A stretch of 64,000 bases of DNA. It comes from Paenibacillus helianthi (GTDB taxonomy: Bacteria > Bacillota > Bacilli > Paenibacillales > Paenibacillaceae). The notes under the pieces are model-generated. The model searched no databases, was not told the origin of the DNA, and worked only from the letters and a program-made list of their open reading frames with translations. Of this stretch, positions 58,638-64,000 are shown in pieces; the stretch's first letter is position 1, and every line of letters begins with the position of its first letter. The position numbers and the translations under genes were made by a program. The stretch covers positions 62,001 to 126,000 of the forward strand of contig NZ_LVWI01000025.1 in assembly GCF_001909055.1 (NCBI RefSeq), in the 5' to 3' direction.

Positions 58638-61082
58638 CTACTTTCTTAATTCTGCGCCAAAAGTTTGCTGAAGTGCTGATACGACCCTATCATGCACTTC
58701 TACAACCTCTTCGTCGGTCAGGGTATGATCGGTATGGCGGTAGAGCAGTGAAATGGCCACGCTCTTCTTGCCACTCTCCATCTTGCCTCCCGTGTACACA
58801 TCAAATACCTGAACATTCTGCAGCAGAGTTCCGCCGTTCTCACGGATGGAAGCCAGCAGGTGACCTGCAGGCACTGCAGAATCCACCACAACGGCGATAT
58901 CCCGCTCCATGCCCGGGAAGCGCTGCAGCTCAGTGTACTGTATATTGGTGCGTGCGTTGCTGTAGAGCGGCTGAAGCAGCAGCTCGGCCACGTAGGTATC
59001 TTCCAGATCCAGCCCGCGCTGCAGCTCTGGGTGGAGCTGTCCAAGCGTTCCCAGCTTCACTCGGCCTTCAGTACCCTGCAAGTATATCGAAGCCGAACGG
59101 CCCGGGTGGTAATCCTCAGGAGCATCGCCTTCATAAACCACGCTGTCCGCAAGGCCCAAGTGGTTAAATATAGTTTCCAGCGCACCCTTCAGGTCGAAGA
59201 AGTCCACAGGTTGCACGGCTACATTCCATTGCTTGGATGCACGGCTTCCACTCAGCAGAAGTCCCAGCACCGGCAGCTCACGGGGCTGGCGGGTGAGCTG
59301 ATCTTCGTCTGTGAAGAACACATTCCCGATTTCGAACAGCGCCAGATCACTTTGACGGCGGTTCGTGTTGTAGCGGGCGATTTCCAGCAGCTGTGGAATC
59401 AGACTAGTGCGCAGTACACTGCGGTCCTCGCTCATCGGCATCGCCAGTTTGACAGAAAGCTTGCCTTCAGCAAGCGCCGGGAAAAGCTTACTTTGCTCCG
59501 GCTGAATGAAGGAATACCCCATAACCTCCTGATAGCCCCCATGTGCCAGCAGACGGCGCAGTTCACGGCGCTGGGACTGCTTGCTGGTCAGTGCTCCAGG
59601 TGTAGTCACACCCTCAATCAAAGTTGTAGGGATATTGTCATAGCCGTATAACCGGGCGATTTCTTCAATCAGATCGACATCATAGCTGATATCGCCGCGT
59701 CTTGTCGGAATCTGCACCTCTACGAGCCCCTGTCCCGCATCTCCGCACTTGAAGTGCAGACGGCTGAACAAAGTCTTCACTTCCAGCAGTGACAGTTCTG
59801 TGCCGAGATAACGGTTAAGCTTCTCCAGGGATAAGGTGAGCACCTTCTCTTCCGCAGTCTCCGTCCCTGCCTGCACAATATTCTCGTGCACAGAACCTCC
59901 GGCATATCGGGCAATCAGGGAAGCTGCGCGGTTCAATGCAGAGATCACGGCATTCGGATCGACTTCTTTCTCGAAGCGCAGAGAAGCTTCGGAGCGCAGA
60001 CCCAGCTGACGTGAGGTTTTGCGGATCGTCCCGCCGTCGAACTTGGCCGATTCCAGTACAATATTGATGGTTTCATCTGTTACTTCAGTCTGCAGTCCGC
60101 CCATGACTCCGGCCAGACCCACAGCCTTCACCCCATCGGCAATAACCAGCATTTGCGGCTCCAGCTTGCGCTCCTGTCCGTCAAGCGTGGTTAAAATCTC
60201 GCCGTCCTTGGCAAAACGCACACTCAGTACGCTGCCTTCCACTTTGTCGCCGTCAAATGCATGCAGCGGCTGTCCGTACTCCATCATCACATAGTTAGTG
60301 ATGTCTACGATGTTATTAATCGGACGAACCCCCGCAGCCATCAGGCGGTTCTGAATCCAGAGCGGGGATGGCGCAGTCTTCACTCCTGCAATGTAGCGCA
60401 CCGAATAATGCGTGCAGTAGTCTTCGTCTTCTATCCGGACAGAGATGGAGTCGGAGGCTGAGCCGCCCGATTCTACCAGATCAGCTGCCGGATCAGGCAG
60501 CTTAAGCTCACGTCCGAGAATTGCGCTTACTTCGTAGGCGGCACCAATCATGCTTAGACAGTCTGAACGGTTAGGCGTCAGATCGAAGTCGAGAACTTCA
60601 TCATTCAGATCCAGCACCTTCAGAATGTCCTGACCGATTTCGGTGTCCTCAGGCAGCACCAGAATGCCCTCCTGCAGTTCCTTGGGCAACAATTTATCGT
60701 TCAGCCCCAGTTCCTTGGCAGAACAGATCATCCCCTGCGACAATACGCCGCGAAGCTTGGCTTTTTTGATATCCAGACCAGGCAGCTTGGCACCCACCAG
60801 TGCTACAGGAACCTTTTGTCCAGCGGCCACGTTCTTGGCTCCGCAGACAATCTGCAGATCCTCGTCTTGTCCTGCATCTACAATGCATACATTCAGCTTA
60901 TCGGCGTCAGGATGCTTTTCTTTCGATTTGACATAGCCGACCACTATGCCGGAAAGGCCTTTGTTGCGGCGCTCCACACCGTCAATCTCGATGCCGGCGG
61001 TCGTAATTTTCTCTGCCAGCTCATCTGCGGTAACGCCCTCAAGCGATATATATTCCGTGAGCCAGGAGGTTGATACTTTCAT
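58638..61082 (-). CDS. pheT: Phenylalanyl-tRNA synthetase beta subunit
   Basis: 814 residues, standard length. N-terminal MKVSTSWLTEYISLEGVTADELAEKI; EMAP-like tRNA-binding domain about 40-155; B3/B4 editing domain; B5 region; class II-like core; and a C-terminal FDX-ACB anticodon-binding domain (RFPGMERDIAVVVDSAVPAGHLLASIREN). The alpha2-beta2 enzyme charges tRNA-Phe. Lies downstream of pheS, but 349 bases apart (see 61083-61431), unlike the few bases usual in this operon. Confidence 0.96.
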   Translation of the reverse strand: MKVSTSWLTEYISLEGVTADELAEKITTAGIEIDGVERRNKGLSGIVVGYVKSKEKHPDADKLNVCIVDAGQDEDLQIVCGAKNVAAGQKVPVALVGAKLPGLDIKKAKLRGVLSQGMICSAKELGLNDKLLPKELQEGILVLPEDTEIGQDILKVLDLNDEVLDFDLTPNRSDCLSMIGAAYEVSAILGRELKLPDPAADLVESGGSASDSISVRIEDEDYCTHYSVRYIAGVKTAPSPLWIQNRLMAAGVRPINNIVDITNYVMMEYGQPLHAFDGDKVEGSVLSVRFAKDGEILTTLDGQERKLEPQMLVIADGVKAVGLAGVMGGLQTEVTDETINIVLESAKFDGGTIRKTSRQLGLRSEASLRFEKEVDPNAVISALNRAASLIARYAGGSVHENIVQAGTETAEEKVLTLSLEKLNRYLGTELSLLEVKTLFSRLHFKCGDAGQGLVEVQIPTRRGDISYDVDLIEEIARLYGYDNIPTTLIEGVTTPGALTSKQSQRRELRRLLAHGGYQEVMGYSFIQPEQSKLFPALAEGKLSVKLAMPMSEDRSVLRTSLIPQLLEIARYNTNRRQSDLALFEIGNVFFTDEDQLTRQPRELPVLGLLLSGSRASKQWNVAVQPVDFFDLKGALETIFNHLGLADSVVYEGDAPEDYHPGRSASIYLQGTEGRVKLGTLGQLHPELQRGLDLEDTYVAELLLQPLYSNARTNIQYTELQRFPGMERDIAVVVDSAVPAGHLLASIRENGGTLLQNVQVFDVYTGGKMESGKKSVAISLLYRHTDHTLTDEEVVEVHDRVVSALQQTFGAELRK

Positions 61083-61431
61083 GTTCGCACACTTCCTTTT
61101 GTTTCAGATGTATTTATCTACGTGCCGGATTTGCTTACTGCGCCGAGAGAAGTCTGTTAAGGACTTGGCTCTGCAATTCCTTCTTCTAAAGTTCCTATTA
61201 ATGCAGTCACTGCGATAAACATTTGGACTTCCGATCGCTGTTATCCTCAGATTTCATGATTTGAACCGCTTCTCGCGGTAGAAATCCGAGGATAAAGGCG
61301 AACGCTGGCGCTTCTCCAGTTCCAAATTTTCTCTCCGTTCCTTTTTTAATAGTCCTTTTTATGAATCCGAAATCGGAACCCAAATCCAAAACGCCTCCCA
61401 TTCCCCGCCCAGCCTCTTACCCGCCAAAAAT
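61083..61431 (-). other. Structured non-coding spacer between pheS and pheT
   Basis: Contains nested hairpins: TTATCCTCAGATTTC (61241-61255) pairs with GAAATCCGAGGATAA (61281-61295), enclosing ACCGC-ttctc-GCGGT (61265-61279); nearby lies GCAGTCACTGC (61203-61213). Minus-strand RNA turns the one mismatch of the outer stem into a G-U pair. No T run follows, so it is not a simple terminator. A 64-codon minus-strand frame (61207-61401) has no ribosome binding site and I do not accept it as a gene. Confidence 0.6.
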
Positions 61432-62466
61432 CTAAATCCCCTTGAACTGCTTCACAAAAGCCATATCATTCGTGTAGAAATGACGGATGTCATCGATACC
61501 GTACTTCAGCATCGCTATCCGTTCGACACCCATACCGAAGGCGAAGCCGCTGTACTCCGCAGGATCATAGCCGCCCATTTCCAGCACGTTCGGGTGAACC
61601 ATGCCGGCGCCCAGGATTTCCAGCCAACCGCTCTGCTTGCACAGACGGCAGCCGTCTCCACCACATTTGAAGCAGCTTACATCCACCTCAACACTCGGCT
61701 CGGTGAACGGGAAGAAGCTTGGACGCAGGCGGATGCCCGCGTGAGGCCCGAACATTTCTTGGGCAAACTGCTGCAGCGTGCCCTTCAGATCGCTCATGCG
61801 GATATGGCGGTCAATCACCAGACCTTCAACCTGATGGAACTGGAAGGAGTGGGTCGCATCATCATCATCGCGGCGGAATACCTTGCCGGGACAGATGATT
61901 TTGACAGGGGCTTCGCCCTTCATGGCCTGCATGGTGCGAACCTGTACCGGTGAGGTCTGCGTGCGCATGAGGATATCCTCCGTCAAATAGAAGGAATCCT
62001 GCATATCACGGGCCGGATGGTTCTTCGGCAGGTTGAGCGCTTCAAAGTTATAGTAATCCGTTTCCACCTCTGGCCCTTCCGCCACCCGGTAGCCCATGCC
62101 AATGAAAATATCCTCGATCTCCTGAACCACCCGGCTAAGCGGATGAATTCCGCCTTGCGGCAGACTGCGGCCCGGCAGGGTTACATCCACTTTTTCCGCA
62201 TTCAGGCGGTTTTGGGTCTCCTGCTGCTGGAAGGCCTCTTGTTTGTTTTCGATAATTTCCTCAATGGCGCCCCGCACCAGATTGGCTACCTGGCCGATCA
62301 CCGGGCGCTCCTCCGCGCTGAGCCCGCCCATACCACGCAGAACCTCTGTAAGTTCGCCTTTTTTACCCAAGTACTTTACACGCAAATCATTCAGAACCTG
62401 CGGATCGGTAACTTCCTTCAGCTTCGCTAACGCTTCGACCTTCAATGCTTCAAGCTTTTCTTTCAT
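61432..62466 (-). CDS. pheS: Phenylalanyl-tRNA synthetase alpha subunit
   Basis: 344 residues from ATG 62466 ([16 protein letters not shown]), the same length as the Bacillus protein. The longer open frame upstream covers the T-box terminator and cannot be translated. N-terminal helical tRNA-binding arm, then the class II core: [90 protein letters not shown], and motif 3 [13 protein letters not shown]. First gene of the pheS-pheT unit, under a T-box. Confidence 0.95.
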   Translation of the reverse strand: MKEKLEALKVEALAKLKEVTDPQVLNDLRVKYLGKKGELTEVLRGMGGLSAEERPVIGQVANLVRGAIEEIIENKQEAFQQQETQNRLNAEKVDVTLPGRSLPQGGIHPLSRVVQEIEDIFIGMGYRVAEGPEVETDYYNFEALNLPKNHPARDMQDSFYLTEDILMRTQTSPVQVRTMQAMKGEAPVKIICPGKVFRRDDDDATHSFQFHQVEGLVIDRHIRMSDLKGTLQQFAQEMFGPHAGIRLRPSFFPFTEPSVEVDVSCFKCGGDGCRLCKQSGWLEILGAGMVHPNVLEMGGYDPAEYSGFAFGMGVERIAMLKYGIDDIRHFYTNDMAFVKQFKGI

Positions 62467-62510
62467 GGCCGTGTACTGCCCCCTTATCATGGTGTTGTCC
62501 TTTTTGCAAC

Positions 62511-62861
62511 AAAAAAAGGCCTTTCCTCCCGGTAAGGGACGAAAAGACCGTGGTACCACCCTTGTTAGACTGTCTGATGACATCCCCAATAGCATTGTTC
62601 TGCTTTCGGCATGACTAAGACCTGTCTCACTTTAGCAGAAATAACGGTCTGCCGCCGGTTTCCCCTACGCTCTCCATCAAGCATGGCTTGAAAGAAATTC
62701 AAGGAACTGCTCCGGAGTGAACTTCGGCAGCTCTGCTTCCTAGAAACGCTCTCAATCCACGGCGTCTCCTCCCTGTAAGCCAGGCACTGCGTACTCTTCT
62801 CCATCACTGCATTTATCATGGATGCTGCTGAATCAATCCATCTTCTGCTTAGAAGATATGT
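62511..62861 (-). promoter_or_regulatory. T-box leader of pheST
   Basis: Minus strand carries AAGGGTGGTACCACGG (about 62547-62563), a terminator GGTCTTTTCGTCCC / GGGAGGAAAGGCC (62518-62549) with seven T (62511-62517), and GAGAAGAGTACGCAGTG in the 5' part, in keeping with the Stem I AGTA bulge. The gene context implies tRNA-Phe; the specifier UUC was not located with certainty. Confidence 0.92.
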
Positions 62862-63268
62862 TTATTTATTATATGCAAAATTAGCCGGTTTGACAAGCCG
62901 GACAATTTCAGGCCAGTTTTTTTCTTCTTTTAAGCTTCCCTTAAGCTTCAAGGGGTATTTCAGGATCGCTTCTGCAGCTTCAAATACAGCCACAGCAGCA
63001 GCTGCTGCAACGGAAATTCCCACACTATCCATGCTGCTCCATCAAGCTCGGCACCGTACTTAGCGTGAAGCGGAGTGATCTGACTTCTTCTGCCCCAATG
63101 AATGTCGCCACCTCCTGGAACATGGTGATCATCTCTTTCCTGTTCTCTTGGTTTACCGGTATTGTCTTTGAAATGATGCCTGCAAACAAAGCGGCAAGAA
63201 TGTGCCCTATCTACGCCCTGCGCAATGAATAGACTATAGTTGGTTTTACCCATGTTTACGACAGACAT
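62862..63268 (-). pseudogene. Possibly decayed gene, three overlapping frames
   Basis: Three open stretches follow each other in different frames on the minus strand: one from ATG 63268 (MSVVNMGKTNYSLFIAQ), one with MITMFQEVATFIGAEEVRS to MEQHG (63132-63025), and one with MDSVGISVAAAAAVAVFEAA to FAYNK (63032-62862). The last two overlap by an ATGGATAG stop-start. Together they would read as one plausible protein broken by frameshifts, or as coupled small genes. The last stretch also contains the pheST promoter. No family recognised. Confidence 0.3.
62868..62896 (-). promoter_or_regulatory. SigA promoter of pheST
   Basis: Minus strand: -35 TTGTCA (62891-62896), 17-base spacer, -10 TATAAT (62868-62873). 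Confidence 0.82.
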
Positions 63269-63588
63269 ACAGCCGCAAGCCTCTTTTTTGGAGGTTTATG
63301 GCACTTTTTGGGAGACTTCCGACTTTTTTTGCCTGAAATGCTGCGTTATGCCTATGGCCTTGGACCCTTCTCTGCGGATTATTAATCAGAGAGGGTATCG
63401 TTTCCGGTAAAGTTGGGTAATAGGACTCAAGGGCTGGAATATCTAGTAGGAAGCAGGCTATACATAATTTTTTCTAAAAAACAAGGATTTATGTTTCGCG
63501 ACCATAAATCTGAGAATCAAAGGCAAATCTCCCCCGGATCACGGATCTGAACCTGAGCCGAAGCTTCCGGAGTCTGGAGATTATTAAG
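63269..63588. other. Gene-free stretch
   Basis: No supported gene. Only small features are visible: a 7-bp dyad ATTTATG/CATAAAT around TTTCGCGAC near 63490-63512, and AT-rich sequence. Confidence 0.5.
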
Positions 63589-63815
63589 CTATATCCACCT
63601 ATTCCCAGGTAATTGCTCAACATAAGTGCTTCCTTTATACTGATGAGAAGAAACTTCGATCATACCGGGAGATTCCCATTCCCATTCCTGCCACCTTATT
63701 CTTCCCCTGCTCTGTATGACTCGCTTGGATCACAATCTCTTCATTATCCTGCTCACACAAGCAAAAGGTCCACTTATGAATAGACTTAGCGGTAATTAGA
63801 CAGCATTAAAGAATA
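63589..63815 (-). pseudogene. Possible gene remnant, frame-shifted
   Basis: On the minus strand one open stretch reads SIHKWTFCLCEQDNEEIV then IQASHTEQGK and another frame, overlapping it, reads IRWQEWEWESPGMIEVSSHQ then YKGSTYVEQLPGNRWI to a stop at 63589. Amino-acid use looks protein-like in both parts, which suggests a gene broken by a frameshift. Neither has a start codon with a ribosome binding site. Weak evidence. Confidence 0.25.
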
Positions 63816-63844
63816 CTTAATAGTTTTTGCAGGGGGTGGATGAA

Positions 63845-64000
63845 GTGGCAGGTTTTCCCGAGATCAAAAACACGCGCAGACTAATCCTTTTATTTGCCGC
63901 TATCTCCGTTCTTCTGGTGGGTATCAGTATTGCTTCCCTCCTATATTTAAACAACACAATGAATAAATTGTCAGCATCCTTATATAACGATGTCTATCAG
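63845..64000 (+). CDS. N-terminus of a membrane sensor protein (MCP or kinase), cut by window end
   Basis: GTG 63845 with AGGGGG 8 bases before; 52 codons are in the window. VAGFPEIKNTRR precedes a transmembrane helix LILLFAAISVLLVGISIASLLY, then NNTMNKLSASLYNDVYQ, which looks like the first helix of an extracytoplasmic four-helix-bundle sensor domain as in methyl-accepting chemotaxis proteins. A histidine kinase with the same start is possible. Confidence 0.6.
   Translation, partial: MAGFPEIKNTRRLILLFAAISVLLVGISIASLLYLNNTMNKLSASLYNDVYQ

Noticed and set aside
61207..61401. 64-codon minus-strand frame between pheS and pheT (MGGVLDLGSDFG...)
   Set aside because: No ribosome binding site; the sequence is better explained by the hairpin structure that runs through it. 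Could be revisited if relatives keep the frame.

Overview
The window reads as the chromosome of a spore-forming Bacillota of the Paenibacillus type. The evidence is a Spo0E-like phosphatase, two CotF-type spore-coat proteins, a gamma-SASP-like peptide, SLH-anchored surface protein, T-box leaders, strong GGAGG ribosome binding sites and moderate GC. The gene order zapA / mutS2 next to pheST also matches Bacillus-Paenibacillus synteny. Nearly everything is on the minus strand. I saw no insertion sequence, prophage, CRISPR array, rRNA or tRNA.

Layout, left to right. 1-5.9 kb: a partial LiaF-type membrane protein, a small SASP-like gene, a 3D-domain wall protein, thrS with its T-box, an Arc-type repressor plus SPFH protein operon, and a small winged-helix protein. 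5.9-14.4 kb: a 1442-residue SLH-anchored double nucleotidase, mqnC (futalosine menaquinone route), and metA-metI under a SAM-I riboswitch. 14.4-19.6 kb: corA behind an unusual leader with a small ORF and a terminator-like hairpin, then a PfkB-family kinase, an HRDC protein and a ROK fructokinase. 19.7-33.7 kb: a 14 kb minus-strand cobalamin operon headed by a B12 riboswitch, with the cobalt ECF transporter (cbiMNQO) followed by nearly the whole anaerobic corrin-ring pathway (cbiH-X fusion, J, C, D, ET, L, F, G, A). 33.8-36.8 kb: an ArsR-type regulator with a large C-terminal domain and a GH51 arabinofuranosidase. 36.8-43.3 kb: 5'-3' exonuclease, Spx-like protein, RluA pseudouridine synthase, PduO adenosyltransferase (finishes cobalamin cofactor synthesis), Spo0E-like protein, AlaT-AlaR pair and spore-coat proteins. 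43.4-50.3 kb: a DAO oxidoreductase, a lipoprotein fumarate-reductase-like flavoprotein with a DcuS/DcuR-type two-component system, and an MFS transporter. 50.3-62.9 kb: zinc-ribbon, DUF350, mutS2, a holin-like membrane protein, a diguanylate cyclase, a CuA-type cupredoxin lipoprotein, a ZapA with a giant coiled coil, and pheST with a T-box. 62.9-64 kb: decayed-looking sequence and the start of a membrane sensor.

Four recognised cis-acting RNAs (two T-boxes, SAM-I, cobalamin) control biosynthetic or charging genes here. The points I would look at first are the corA leader, the CbiH-Fe/S-CbiX-CbiX-His-rich fusion, the ZapA coiled-coil fusion, the structured spacer that splits pheS from pheT, and an intergenic repeat family present at two places 27 kb apart.
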